From an uncultured Erwinia sp. (GTDB lineage: Bacteria > Pseudomonadota > Gammaproteobacteria > Enterobacterales > Enterobacteriaceae), in assembly GCA_946221915.1 (NCBI GenBank), contig CAMIKG010000024.1, positions 1 to 56,597 on the forward strand: a stretch of 56,597 bases of DNA. Direction: 5' to 3'. The stretch's first letter is position 1, and each line of letters begins with the position of its first letter. Under the pieces are notes generated by a model. The model ran no database searches. It was not told the DNA's origin and saw only the letters and a list, made by a program, of their open reading frames with translations. Position numbers and translations under genes: made by a program. This document shows positions 7,504 through 16,100 of the stretch, one piece after another.

Positions 7504-10134
7504 ATGGCAAACATTGAGTTAATGAGAATTATTCGCTTACTGATACCAAGATTTATCATGCAGGTTGCTAATATGTTTATGCTAACTCAAAATATTTTAA
7601 CCGGCGCCAGCCGAAGATTAGTAATGCAGCCGATAGCGCTGATGCTGATGTTATTAGGGTTAGTCTCTTTCATGACGCCAGGGATATTGTTTTTTGTTGC
7701 TGAAGATTTAAATAATCGTTCTGATTTCCAGGATAAGTTCCTGATTAAGAAATTAATGACTACGCGTCAGGAAAGTATTGTCTCACATTTAACCGATAAC
7801 GCGGTGTGGGGTGAGGCTTATGAAAATCTGCATGAAAATTTCAGTCTGGACTGGGCATGGACGAGTCAAAACATGGGCAGTTCGCTCTATAACACCTTTG
7901 GTTATGAAGGTGTCTTTGTGGTTTCGGCCATGGGTGAGACCGTTTACAGCGTGATCGATGGCAGGATTGCCAGGATCGCCATTCAGGACTGGCTGGGTAC
8001 CGACCCACGCAAGAGCCTGAGTCTTCAGCTGGAAAAAACATCTGGTAAATCGACAGCGCGCTTCATCATAGCTAACGGACAACTGATCCTGCTGAGTGCG
8101 GCGTGGATTAAGCCTGAAGACAGAAACGAGTTTAAAGCCGTTTCCGGTGCACACTCGGTTCTCTATTTCGCTGACAAAATGACGCCGGTAAAACTGGGAA
8201 AAATTGGCGCGGAGTATGGCATTGAAAACCTCCACTATTACGTGGTCAATAACAGGGCTGATGATATCGACAATATGCTGCCGCTTGCCGTTTCTGGCGG
8301 GGAGGGCGGACTCAAATGGCAGAGCAAAAATCCCGGGCGGGTGATCATTATCTGGTTACTGCCTGTCATTGCTTTGATGTTATTAGCCATGCTGTTCACA
8401 GCGGCCATGCTGTTACGGCGAACTCTGCGCAGAGCAGAAAGTATGGATGAAAGCGTTTTTATGCTGCAGCAAAGCCAGCAGGCGCTGCTGGCCAGCGAGA
8501 AACGCTTCCGCGATGTGGCGGAAACCGCCACGGACTGGATTTGGGAAGCCGATGATACGCTGTCCTTTAGCTGGATATCGTCACGTTTCCCGGCGGTTAC
8601 CGGCCACAGTTGCGGCAAGTGGATACGACGGCAGTTACAGGATTTTCTTATCGACGGTGATGTCCATTGTCAGTCACTGGAAACGCGCCTCGCGCCCGGG
8701 GAATATATCTGCCTGTTACGCTGTCGTTATCTCTCGGCACAGCAGCGCGTGCGTTATTGTAATCTGACAATTCGACGCATCGAACTGGCATCGGGTCAGC
8801 TGGGGTATCGCGGTACGGTAACCGATGTCACGCTTGAGGTGGAAGCGGAAGAGAAAGCAAGATACCTGGCGCTTTATGATGATCTAACCGGATTGCCTAA
8901 TCGCGCGCAGATGAAACAATTCCTGTCAGGCAAACTGGAAACGCCACTCAGTGCTGATAAGCCCCTGGCGGTAATCATGATCGACCTGGATAAGTTCAAG
9001 CCTGTAAATGATATTTATGGTCATGCGGCAGGCGATGCCATCCTGCATCAGGTTTCTGCGCGTTTTTGCAGCTGCGTTAATGACACCGGATTAACCGCTC
9101 GTCTTGGTGGTGATGAATTTGTCATCATCGTTTCAGATATGAGCAGGGCACAAGTCGCAAAATTGTGTGATGAAATTATTGATGTCATTAATCAGCCCTT
9201 TGACCTGAATGGCATAGAGGTATTTATCGGTGTCAGCCTGGGGATTGCAATTGCCCCGACTGATGCTGACAACATCAGTGACTTATTACGCTATGCCGAT
9301 ATTGCCCTTTATAAAGCAAAAAATAGCGGCAGAAATAAGCATGAGTTTTATCACCATGAATTGGGGGCGAAGATTGTCCAGCGTCGGGAAATGGAACTCG
9401 AACTCCGGGAAGCGATATTTTCGGGGCAACTTAGCGTGGTATATCAGCCGCGCTATGATGTTGCACGGGAAAAAATAACGGCGGTGGAAGCCTTAGTCCG
9501 CTGGCAGCATCCTAAACGTGGCACGGTGATGCCCGATCAGTTTATTTCTGTGGCAGAAGAGACCGGGCTAATCAGTGCGCTTACCGACTGGGTGCTGGAA
9601 CGCGCCTGTACCGATATACAGACCTCATTTCACCAGATGATTGTGTCAGTAAATATTAGCGCCTCTGAATTCCTTGACTGCGGGTTAACCGAACGCGTAC
9701 GCAAGGTATTGCACAAAACCGGCCTGGACAGTCAGCGGCTGGAAATTGAGATAACGGAGAATGCGTTAATCAATAATCCGGAAAATGCGCTTAACGTCAT
9801 GAAGGATCTGCAAAAAATCGGCATTAAGTTTCTGGTGGATGACTTTGGCACCGGCTATGCCTCTTTTAGTTATCTGCATAATTTCCCATTTGACGGTATA
9901 AAACTGGATAAATCGTTTATCTTTTCGATGAATGAATCTGATAACTCGCTGAAAATAGTAGAAAATATGATAGGCCTGGGCAAGGCATACTCTTTGAGTG
10001 TTACGGCTGAAGGCGTAGAAACACAGCGGCAGCTGTTCCAGCTTGAACAACTCAACTGTGATTATTTACAGGGATACCATATCGGAAGACCGCTCGCGTT
10101 AACGCAACTAGCCAGTAAGTATCCGGGAGCATAA
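7504..10134 (+). CDS. CHASE4-PAS-GGDEF-EAL cyclic-di-GMP turnover protein
   Basis: This inner-membrane signalling protein has up to 876 residues. Order: a hydrophobic segment (about 40-70), a periplasmic CHASE4-like sensor (about 70-270, with the family-typical region around DNAVWGEAYENL), a second membrane segment (about 280-303), a PAS domain (about 335-445), then GGDEF and EAL domains. The cyclase motif GGDEF is intact (about 535) but the inhibitory RxxD site ahead of it is replaced by NDTG, so product inhibition is probably absent. The phosphodiesterase domain keeps EALVRW (about 662) and DDFGTGYASF. Both activities are possible; which dominates cannot be told. The start is uncertain: no candidate ATG (7504, 7522, 7558, 7573) has a good ribosome binding site. 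Two chemotaxis-type genes and flxA nearby suggest a motility/attachment role. Confidence 0.9.
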   Translation: MANIELMRIIRLLIPRFIMQVANMFMLTQNILTGASRRLVMQPIALMLMLLGLVSFMTPGILFFVAEDLNNRSDFQDKFLIKKLMTTRQESIVSHLTDNAVWGEAYENLHENFSLDWAWTSQNMGSSLYNTFGYEGVFVVSAMGETVYSVIDGRIARIAIQDWLGTDPRKSLSLQLEKTSGKSTARFIIANGQLILLSAAWIKPEDRNEFKAVSGAHSVLYFADKMTPVKLGKIGAEYGIENLHYYVVNNRADDIDNMLPLAVSGGEGGLKWQSKNPGRVIIIWLLPVIALMLLAMLFTAAMLLRRTLRRAESMDESVFMLQQSQQALLASEKRFRDVAETATDWIWEADDTLSFSWISSRFPAVTGHSCGKWIRRQLQDFLIDGDVHCQSLETRLAPGEYICLLRCRYLSAQQRVRYCNLTIRRIELASGQLGYRGTVTDVTLEVEAEEKARYLALYDDLTGLPNRAQMKQFLSGKLETPLSADKPLAVIMIDLDKFKPVNDIYGHAAGDAILHQVSARFCSCVNDTGLTARLGGDEFVIIVSDMSRAQVAKLCDEIIDVINQPFDLNGIEVFIGVSLGIAIAPTDADNISDLLRYADIALYKAKNSGRNKHEFYHHELGAKIVQRREMELELREAIFSGQLSVVYQPRYDVAREKITAVEALVRWQHPKRGTVMPDQFISVAEETGLISALTDWVLERACTDIQTSFHQMIVSVNISASEFLDCGLTERVRKVLHKTGLDSQRLEIEITENALINNPENALNVMKDLQKIGIKFLVDDFGTGYASFSYLHNFPFDGIKLDKSFIFSMNESDNSLKIVENMIGLGKAYSLSVTAEGVETQRQLFQLEQLNCDYLQGYHIGRPLALTQLASKYPGA

Positions 10135-10227
10135 GCAGGTAATGGGGGGCATCTGAGGCCGGATTGATTGATCAGCAATCGGATGCTGTACACTTAGCGT
10201 TATGAATTCACCAACGGACAACTGGCT

Positions 10228-10536
10228 ATGAACGATAAGAAAATGATTTCCATCGATCAATTTAGCGCTGAAGAGCGCCAGGCCATCGACGAAACTTACC
10301 GAATACTGGTTCAGAAATATCAGCAACGCACCGGCAAAGCGCCAGACGGGAAGAAAGAAAAAGAGTTCACGGCTGAGGCCAGACAACAAATGATGTCGGT
10401 TAAGCTGGCAAAAGAGAAAGCGCAGGCAGATAAAGCGAAGAAGACGCCAGTACGCAAGAAAAAACCGGAATCACTGAAAGAGAGTGAAGTCAGCGATTTC
10501 AGCTGGAAGGCTTCTGTGATTAAAGGGCGCAGATAA
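10228..10536 (+). CDS. Small basic protein resembling YjbD (DUF3811)
   Basis: This is a 102-residue cytosolic protein, very rich in Lys and Glu, with no signal or membrane segment. The overall plan recalls E. coli YjbD (DUF3811): a helical N-terminal half with an EAR-type segment, a lysine-rich linker, and an ending of the form F-S-W-x-A-x(3)-GRR (here DFSWKASVIKGRR). The function of that family is unknown. The family link is from memory of YjbD and needs a profile search. The gene lies alone after the GGDEF-EAL gene, with about 90 bp between. Confidence 0.6.
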   Translation: MNDKKMISIDQFSAEERQAIDETYRILVQKYQQRTGKAPDGKKEKEFTAEARQQMMSVKLAKEKAQADKAKKTPVRKKKPESLKESEVSDFSWKASVIKGRR

Positions 10537-10795
10537 CGTCAGGGCCAAGTCTGGCATGGGTGTATAAATCGTTTGGTATATCAGCCGGGAGGATTCGTAA
10601 AACGTCGCCATGCTGGAGGGCAAGGTAAGGGGCGATATGGCGAATCCTGCAGGCGTTTATGAGTCTGGTATCTGTCAGATCCAATTTAACATAATATATA
10701 TTATGCGCACCAAGGTAATCACAGGCGAATTCTGGCGCTTTGCGCCATCACTGGCTTTGATTGTTTCCGTTCTCCAGCCTGTCACTTGCGCCAGT

Positions 10796-11176
10796 TCAGT
10801 CTGCCTCTGGCGTTCCCTGATGAAAAAGCATTTGCCAGTTATCGTCGTTTTCACTTGTGTTGACCCATAACGATGTGCGCAATGTGCGATGTAATTTCTC
10901 TCCACCCGCGCTCAGCACATAAGTTCGGTACGTCAGCAACAGCATCGCGCTTCCCGTTGGTGTCAGCGCGTATTGATCCGACCTGATGTTTTGCTCCACG
11001 GTTTCCGCTAATAATGAATCGATGACCTGTTGTCTGTCGTATCGCTTTCCTGATCGGCCAATCTCGAAAAAATCACGGTGCAGCAATTTCTCAATCGCCG
11101 CCTTTTGCCTGCGAATTTGCAGCCGATGAAGCTGTTGCTCGTATTGCACAATCTTTAACAGCAAATCCTGTGTCAT
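10796..11176 (-). CDS. DUF4440/SnoaL-like (NTF2-fold) protein
   Basis: This is a soluble protein of about 126 residues. An N-terminal helix (LLLKIVQYEQQLH) is followed by a small alpha+beta cone of the NTF2/DUF4440 type: LLHRDFFEIGRSGKRYDRQQVIDSL, ALTPTGSAMLLLTYRTYV, then HRTLRTSLWVN and NWQMLFHQGTP near the C-terminus. Such proteins often bind small ligands and no enzyme activity can be assigned. The ATG at 11176 follows AAGG; an upstream TTG at 11200 is rejected. Its start lies about 20 bp downstream of the end of the LysR gene on the same strand, so the two are probably co-transcribed. Confidence 0.75.
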   Translation of the reverse strand: MTQDLLLKIVQYEQQLHRLQIRRQKAAIEKLLHRDFFEIGRSGKRYDRQQVIDSLLAETVEQNIRSDQYALTPTGSAMLLLTYRTYVLSAGGEKLHRTLRTSLWVNTSENDDNWQMLFHQGTPEAD

Positions 11177-11196
11177 CTCTTTTACCTTTGCTGATA

Positions 11197-12108
11197 TCAA
11201 CCCGGAACCTGTTGCCGACAGACATCCAGCATAAATTGCCGCAGCCAGCGTTGTACCGGGTCAACTTCGTTACGCGGATGCCACATTTGCGATACCGTTA
11301 TCCCCTGCACTTTTACCGGCAACTCGAAAATATAAACAGAGTCATCCGTTGTCTGGTTAATCAGGAACGATGCCGGCATCAGCGCCACCAGATCGGTGCT
11401 GCGCGCCACAGCCAGTGCAGCCGGAAATCCCGGCACCATCGCGGCTATGCTGCGTGTTAAACCACGCTGTTCCAGTGCCTCATCTACCGGCCCGGTTAAC
11501 AAACCACGTCGTGAAGCCACCACATGCGGGTAAGAGACATACTCTTCAGCACTGATTTCACTCAACAGCGCCAGCGGATGCTGTTTACGCACCACGCCGA
11601 CGAAACGATCGCGAAACAGCGCCTGTATACGGATTTCCGGCCCCATTTCACCGAGAACACCTATCTCAAGATCCACCACGCCTTCCCGCAGCGGCCGATC
11701 CGTTTTCTCGGGCTTGGCAACAAAGCGCAGCACCACTCCGGGGGCAATCTTAGCGGCTTCCGCAATCAGTATCGGGCCAAATGTGGTGATAAAACCATCG
11801 TTGGCGCGGATGGTAAGGTGCTGTTTAAGCACAGATAAATCGAGTTCTGTGGTTGCCGGGCGCAACACCGCCAGCGTCTCGGAAACGGCGTTTTGCGTGC
11901 GATCACGAATCTCTTCAGCAAAAGGGGTCAGCACCATATTACGTCCGGCGCGCACCAGCAGCGGATCGCCGGTGGTCTCCCGCAGGCGACTGAGTGTGCG
12001 GCTCATGGCTGATGCACTCAATCCAAGGCGGCGAGCTGCGCCGACAACACTGCGCTCGGCCAGCAAAGCCTCCAGCGCAAACAGTAAATTGAGGTCGGGT
12101 TGTGCCAT
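11197..12108 (-). CDS. LysR-family transcriptional regulator
   Basis: This DNA-binding regulator has about 303 residues. The N-terminal winged helix-turn-helix is clear (LNLLFALEALLAERSVVGAARRL, then SASAMSRTLSRLRE), followed by a type-2 periplasmic-binding-like effector domain. The ATG at 12108 follows AGGA with suitable spacing and begins the usual M-x-x-x-D-LNLL pattern; the frame extends 11 codons further. It is divergent from the MFS exporter gene across a 117-bp gap, the classic layout in which the LysR protein controls both its own gene and the exporter. The inducer is unknown. Confidence 0.9.
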   Translation of the reverse strand: MAQPDLNLLFALEALLAERSVVGAARRLGLSASAMSRTLSRLRETTGDPLLVRAGRNMVLTPFAEEIRDRTQNAVSETLAVLRPATTELDLSVLKQHLTIRANDGFITTFGPILIAEAAKIAPGVVLRFVAKPEKTDRPLREGVVDLEIGVLGEMGPEIRIQALFRDRFVGVVRKQHPLALLSEISAEEYVSYPHVVASRRGLLTGPVDEALEQRGLTRSIAAMVPGFPAALAVARSTDLVALMPASFLINQTTDDSVYIFELPVKVQGITVSQMWHPRNEVDPVQRWLRQFMLDVCRQQVPG

Positions 12109-12188
12109 AAAGGTGTCCTGTAATACTGGCGTCTGGTGCATGTTATAACTGCAAATGCTGCGTCTTCCGCACGGGTGTTCTTCGTCAT

Positions 12189-12194
12189 TATAGT
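12189..12194 (+). promoter_or_regulatory. Candidate -10 element of the MFS exporter
   Basis: TATAGT lies about 32 bp before the MFS start codon inside the LysR/MFS intergenic region. No good -35 is evident, as expected for a LysR-activated promoter. The MFS ribosome binding site is GAGG with 5-nt spacing to ATG 12226. Confidence 0.35.
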
Positions 12195-12225
12195 GAGCGC
12201 ATAGCCATTTTTCGCAGAGGTTTTT

Positions 12226-13647
12226 ATGACGTTATTCGCCGATCTACCAGACGATGAAGGACTGCCGGGGCGACAGCGCCGCCTGGCAATGATCGCCGTG
12301 ATGATCAGTACCACCATGGCAGTGTTCGATGGTTCGATGGTTAATATTGCGCTGCCGCAGATCGCCCGTGCGCTGCAGGTCAGTTCCGGTGATGTGGTAT
12401 GGATAGCCAACGGCTACCTGCTGTCTGCAGCGATGACGCTGGCGATATTTGCTGCGCTTGCCGCCAGAAGCGGTTTTCGTCTGTTATTTGCCGCGGGTGT
12501 CAGTCTGTTCACGCTGGCTTCACTGGGATGCGCGCTGTCAAAGTCGCTGCCATGGCTGGTCGTTATGCGCGTGCTGCAAGGCATTGGTGGCGCGGCAACG
12601 CTCAGTATCGCCCCGGCAATATTGCGCTCGATTTTCCCCAATCGCTTACTTGGGCGCATACTGGGTATCAACGCCCTGCTGATTGCCACCTGCACCGCAT
12701 TATCACCGGTGATCGGTGGCGCGCTGCTTGATGCATTGAGCTGGCAATGGCTGTTCGCCATCAATCTTCCGCTGGGCCTTGCGGCGCTGGTGCTGGCTCT
12801 GCGGGTGTTACCGGATAAACGCAATCCACAGCATGGACCCTTTGATATTCAGGGCGCCGTCTTATCCGCCACGATGCTCGGTGCAGTGATCATGGCTTCA
12901 AACGCCTTTTCACACACGGAAATTCAGGCGATTGATCCGCTGGTGACATTTGCTGGCTATGGCGCTGTCGCTCTGCTTGCCGGCGCGCTGTTTATACGTC
13001 GCCAGCAGCGTGCGCCCCAGCCTCTTCTTCCTTTGACGCTGTTTGCCTCGCCACGATTTTCGCTGGCGGCATTAACCTCGCTGGCCTCGTTTGTCAGCCA
13101 GGGCATGGCTTTTGTTGTACTGCCGTTTCTGTTTCAGAGCGTCTATGGCTACAGCGTACTGACTTCAGCGCTGCTGTTTACCTCATGGCCGGTGGGCATC
13201 ATGCTGGTTGCCTCCCTGGCGGGACGTCTTGCCGATCGTTACAGCCCGGCGCTGATCTCTACCATTGGCCTGAGCCTGTTTGCTGTGGGACTGAGTTCAC
13301 TGGCGTTGTTGCCCGATCGCGCAATGATATGGGATATCAGCCTGCGCGGCCTGATATGTGGCATTGGATTTGGTTTTTTCCAGAGTCCGAACAACCGCGA
13401 AATGCTGGCAAATGCATCCCGTGAACTGAGCGGTTACGCCTCTGGCGTGCTGGCAATCATGCGTATGTTTGGTCAGTCGCTGGGCGCGGCGTTGATCGGT
13501 GTGATCCTGTCACTGTATGGCTATGCCGCTACGTCGGGCGCTGAAGAGCATGCCGTGCGGCTGGGATTATGGCTGGCTGCGCTGGCAACCGTGGTGGCGA
13601 TTATCGTGAGCGTCGCTCGCCTGCGCCAGGCGCACTACCAGACATAA
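12226..13647 (+). CDS. DHA2-family MFS drug exporter
   Basis: This is an inner-membrane proton-coupled exporter of 473 residues with about 14 hydrophobic segments, as in the EmrB/QacA/SmvA (DHA2) branch. Visible motifs are D1-type in helix 1 (FDGSMVNIALPQIARAL), VMRVLQGIGGAATLSIAPAI (motif B region, helix 4) and SPVIGGALLDALSWQWLFAI (motif C, antiporter signature, helix 5). Substrates are usually cationic or lipophilic toxicants; none can be named. The divergent LysR gene is the likely regulator. No membrane-fusion partner gene adjoins it, so it probably works alone. Confidence 0.9.
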   Translation: MTLFADLPDDEGLPGRQRRLAMIAVMISTTMAVFDGSMVNIALPQIARALQVSSGDVVWIANGYLLSAAMTLAIFAALAARSGFRLLFAAGVSLFTLASLGCALSKSLPWLVVMRVLQGIGGAATLSIAPAILRSIFPNRLLGRILGINALLIATCTALSPVIGGALLDALSWQWLFAINLPLGLAALVLALRVLPDKRNPQHGPFDIQGAVLSATMLGAVIMASNAFSHTEIQAIDPLVTFAGYGAVALLAGALFIRRQQRAPQPLLPLTLFASPRFSLAALTSLASFVSQGMAFVVLPFLFQSVYGYSVLTSALLFTSWPVGIMLVASLAGRLADRYSPALISTIGLSLFAVGLSSLALLPDRAMIWDISLRGLICGIGFGFFQSPNNREMLANASRELSGYASGVLAIMRMFGQSLGAALIGVILSLYGYAATSGAEEHAVRLGLWLAALATVVAIIVSVARLRQAHYQT

Positions 13648-13667
13648 ATGCACCGCGGTCAACAGGC

Positions 13668-14225
13668 TCAGTTATTTTTTGCCAGATGCTGCTCTTCGGC
13701 ATTAAGGGTAATCTGCCCGTTAAGCTCATTCGGCAGGCGTCGCGCCTGATAATAGACGCCCTGCCAGTACGGATTATCCAGCGATGAACGGATGACGCCT
13801 TTACTGACCGAAGCATGGAAAAAGCTGCGCCGGGTATCATAGAACCCCACGTGCATGCCGCCATTGATGCGGAAAAACACCAGGTCGCCGGTTTGTAATT
13901 TATTCTCTTTCACCGGACGCCCCATTTTCAGCAAATCGTGGGTCGTCAGCCTTTCGACGGGCAGATTAAAGCGGTCTTTTAACGTGCGCCAGACAAAACC
14001 AGAGCAATCCACGCCGGAAAGCTGAGTGCCGCCCCATTGATAAGGCGTATCCTGCCAGGTGTGCATCTGGTCATGCAGCGCGGCTAACACGGGTATCAGA
14101 TCGGGTTGTGCCGTGGTGACAGGCGCCACCACCTGTTTAGCGACGGGTTTATTTTGATGGCTTGAGCAGCCGGACAGCGCCAGCAAGGCGGCGACAGTAA
14201 GAAATGGAATAAATTTGGAATTCAT
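13668..14225 (-). CDS. nlpC: NlpC/P60 peptidoglycan endopeptidase lipoprotein
   Basis: This lipoprotein of 185 residues has a signal peptide ending in LSGC (lipid cysteine about residue 20), a short linker, then an NlpC/P60 cysteine peptidase domain that cuts stem peptides in the cell wall. The catalytic cysteine is in VDCSGFVW, the histidine in GGMHVGFYD, and the third polar residue is probably in FFHAS. The sequence follows E. coli NlpC along its length (TPYQWGG, RSSLDNPYWQ, QARRL), with about 30 extra C-terminal residues. It ends 20 bp from the convergent MFS gene. Confidence 0.9.
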   Translation of the reverse strand: MNSKFIPFLTVAALLALSGCSSHQNKPVAKQVVAPVTTAQPDLIPVLAALHDQMHTWQDTPYQWGGTQLSGVDCSGFVWRTLKDRFNLPVERLTTHDLLKMGRPVKENKLQTGDLVFFRINGGMHVGFYDTRRSFFHASVSKGVIRSSLDNPYWQGVYYQARRLPNELNGQITLNAEEQHLAKNN

Positions 14226-14355
14226 GAATTAAATCAACGGAAAATGCGTGCCTGAAGGATTTTCCCGTTATAGCATCTTGTATGGCAATCACTGAACCGT
14301 ATGCGGTCAGCTTTACATAGTTTTACCTGGCACTGTTTTTGACTGAAGAGAGAAA

Positions 14356-14697
14356 ATGAAACGTTTATTTGTCTACGGCACGCTGCGTCCGGGCCACGTT
14401 AACGCGCATATTCTGGAAAATATTGGCGGCAAATGGCTGCCGGGTTACGTCACCGGCACCTTTTATGAACGCGGCTGGGGCGCCGCTGCGGATTTCCCGG
14501 GTATCGTGCTGGATAACCAGGGGCCACGCGTCGAGGGTTACCTGTTTTTGTCCGATAAACTGGAACAGCACTGGCCGATGCTGGATGAGTTCGAAGAGGG
14601 CTACGACCGCGTTGCAGTTGATGTCACCACGGTCGAAGGTGAAAAAGTTGCCGCCTGGATTTATCAGTTACAGCCGCAGGTCAGTCTGCAGCAATAA
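14356..14697 (+). CDS. Gamma-glutamylcyclotransferase-family protein
   Basis: This is a soluble 113-residue protein of the GGCT/AIG2/YtfP fold. The substrate-binding motif YGTLRPG is at residues 7-13, and a conserved acidic pair in DEFEEGYDR supplies the likely catalytic glutamate (about 78). Family members cyclise gamma-glutamyl amines or peptides to 5-oxoproline. The single domain is of minimal size. Its last 17 bp overlap the convergent GNAT gene. Confidence 0.88.
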   Translation: MKRLFVYGTLRPGHVNAHILENIGGKWLPGYVTGTFYERGWGAAADFPGIVLDNQGPRVEGYLFLSDKLEQHWPMLDEFEEGYDRVAVDVTTVEGEKVAAWIYQLQPQVSLQQ

Positions 14698-15298
14698 CTG
14701 GCACATGGGGCGCGGCATCCAGCGGCAGATATCCCGCCAGCCGTGGATCGACCTGCACTTCAACCTGGAAAGCATAGGGTTTGAAACCGGAACGGATATA
14801 GAAACTGAGCGCCGATGGATGGTCAAAGGTGCAGGTATGGACCCAGAAACGGCTGATGGGTTTGGACCACGCCAGTGCGAGGGCCTGGCTCATTACCGCT
14901 CGGCCCAGCCCCCTGCCCGTGCTGTTTGACGTCAGGCCAAGAAACGACAGCTCACATTCACCTGGTTCGCTGAAATCCAGTTCCAGCAGACCAATATCCT
15001 CATCCGCCTGGCGGATGACATACACATCAACGCCCTCTTTATTCAGGGTCGCGGCCAGCTTGCTGTCATCCATCATAAGGCGTGAGAACCAGAGCCAGTC
15101 GGCGCCGACTTTGCGGAACAATGCCCGGTAAACGTTGAGATCGCCGCAGGTAAAAGCCTCCAGTGAGACGTCGGCGGGTAAGGCAACTGCCTCAGCCACC
15201 GGCGGTGCGAGCATTTCAAGGCTGGTGACCACAGTCGCGACATGACCGGGTGCAATATCAGAATAACCAACGGGGATTGTGTTTGCCGGAGTGCTCAT
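14681..15298 (-). CDS. GNAT-family N-acetyltransferase
   Basis: This is a cytosolic 205-residue protein with a C-terminal GNAT fold. The acetyl-CoA loop appears as STGRGLGRAVMSQAL (about 130-143) after the beta-4 strand CELSFLGL, and the segment HPSALSFYIRSGFKPY is the usual end of the fold. The N-terminal 80 residues are less typical and may shape the acceptor site. The acceptor is unknown. The gene stands alone and converges on the cyclotransferase-like gene. Confidence 0.88.
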   Translation of the reverse strand: MSTPANTIPVGYSDIAPGHVATVVTSLEMLAPPVAEAVALPADVSLEAFTCGDLNVYRALFRKVGADWLWFSRLMMDDSKLAATLNKEGVDVYVIRQADEDIGLLELDFSEPGECELSFLGLTSNSTGRGLGRAVMSQALALAWSKPISRFWVHTCTFDHPSALSFYIRSGFKPYAFQVEVQVDPRLAGYLPLDAAPHVPVIAAD

Positions 15299-15588
15299 GC
15301 GCTTTCCTTTGTAAAGTCATTGCCCTGGGGATAAACCATTAAAAGACAATAGCATAACGCCGGTAAACGCGTCTCAGGAAATAAGCGAGCGCAATCGGTG
15401 TCAGACGTTATCTGCCTGCCGGGTTTGTGAATGCGTTTCCAGCCACGATTTCCGGCGGAAAACGCGTGCCAGATTCGGCTGCAAAAATACCTCGCCTGAC
15501 AGCGTGACCGGTGATTTTAATTCGCCCGTAAGCTGCATTATACTCACTGCTGAGAACCCGCCTTGCAGATATTCTCAGGAGGTAGCGC
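15299..15588. other. Intergenic region with promoter of the first ymgA-like gene
   Basis: No convincing gene is present in these 290 bp. Near its end are TATACT (15539-15544), a good -10 element without a clear -35, and the hairpin described separately. A 64-codon minus-strand frame here has no coding features. Confidence 0.5.
15550..15582 (+). promoter_or_regulatory. 5'-UTR hairpin touching the ribosome binding site of the first ymgA-like gene
   Basis: CTGAGAA (15550-15556) can pair with TTCTCAG (15572-15578). The last bases of the 3' arm overlap the strong ribosome binding site AGGAGG (15577-15582), which precedes ATG 15589. Transcription from the -10 at 15539-15544 would begin at about the 5' arm. 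The stem is short (7 bp, 15-nt loop), the sort of structure that could melt with temperature. Confidence 0.35.
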
Positions 15589-15885
15589 ATGCAGATTCTC
15601 AATGACGCAGCAGATCAGAAAATCATTGGTGAGGCCGCATACTCCCTGCTTATCCGCCGTGAGAAAATCAATATTAACACGCTGTCTGAGGAGCTGAGCC
15701 GCATGGCGCAACAGGCTGCAGACAGCGCGCGACAGCAGCTGATCAGTGAGGCGCGCCGCTGGCTTCTGAGCTGCCGCCTCGGTGCCGGCTCAGACAATCG
15801 CCTCTCCTCTCCTCTGCGTAGTCTTTCCCGGCAGGATGATGGTTTCGCAGTACCTTCCCGTCTATCTTCAGATAATGATGACTAA
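15589..15885 (+). CDS. YmgA-like small protein (extra paralogue)
   Basis: This 98-residue cytosolic protein has an N-terminal half matching the YmgA/YcgZ/YmgB (AriR) family of small helical connector proteins: KIIGEAAYSLLIRREKIN, then LSEELSRMAQQAADSARQQLI. It is most like the YmgA-like gene 0.9 kb downstream, which has KIIGEAVLALL at the same position. The C-terminal 35 residues are Ser/Arg/Asp-rich and appear disordered. In E. coli these connectors act through the Rcs system on biofilm matrix, acid resistance and motility. It has its own ribosome binding site (AGGAGG) and is separated from ycgZ by 215 bp, so it is a separate transcription unit. Confidence 0.75.
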   Translation: MQILNDAADQKIIGEAAYSLLIRREKININTLSEELSRMAQQAADSARQQLISEARRWLLSCRLGAGSDNRLSSPLRSLSRQDDGFAVPSRLSSDNDD

Positions 15886-16022
15886 CCGATTCGCTTATCT
15901 GCTAAACGTGCTTTGTCACGGGTAACAACGATTAGGATATTTCTCAAGTAACAGCAAAATGTTACTGAAATAGCAAGGAAAGCATTTTTTGCACAAAAAT
16001 GTGGAGCTGATTTTACTTATTT

Positions 16023-16053
16023 TTACTGTACAGTTTTTTTCTTATTGTATAAC
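16023..16053 (+). promoter_or_regulatory. MerR-type promoter of ycgZ with palindromic operator
   Basis: TTACTG (16023-16028) and TATAAC (16048-16053) form -35 and -10 elements with a 19-bp spacer, the over-long spacing typical of MerR-regulated promoters. A perfect 10-bp palindrome ACTGTACAGT (16025-16034) overlaps the -35. TGTACA and TGTATA recur 19 bp apart. In E. coli this operon is repressed by the MerR-like protein BluR, which the blue-light protein BluF removes. Assignment to a BluR homologue is inference, since neither bluR nor bluF is in the window. Confidence 0.6.
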
Positions 16054-16060
16054 TTTATTT

Positions 16061-16072
16061 CAGGCAAGCCTG
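16061..16072. repeat. Interrupted palindrome in the ycgZ leader
   Basis: CAGGC-AA-GCCTG lies just downstream of the predicted transcription start. The 2-nt centre is too short for a stable RNA loop, so a protein site is more likely than a hairpin. Confidence 0.3.
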
Positions 16073-16100
16073 AATCACTGACATCTTTTGGGGGTAACTT

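Noticed and set aside
10537..10795. Small frames (86 and 76 codons) between the DUF3811-like and DUF4440-like genes
   Set aside because: Neither has a ribosome binding site or a family pattern; the region looks non-coding.
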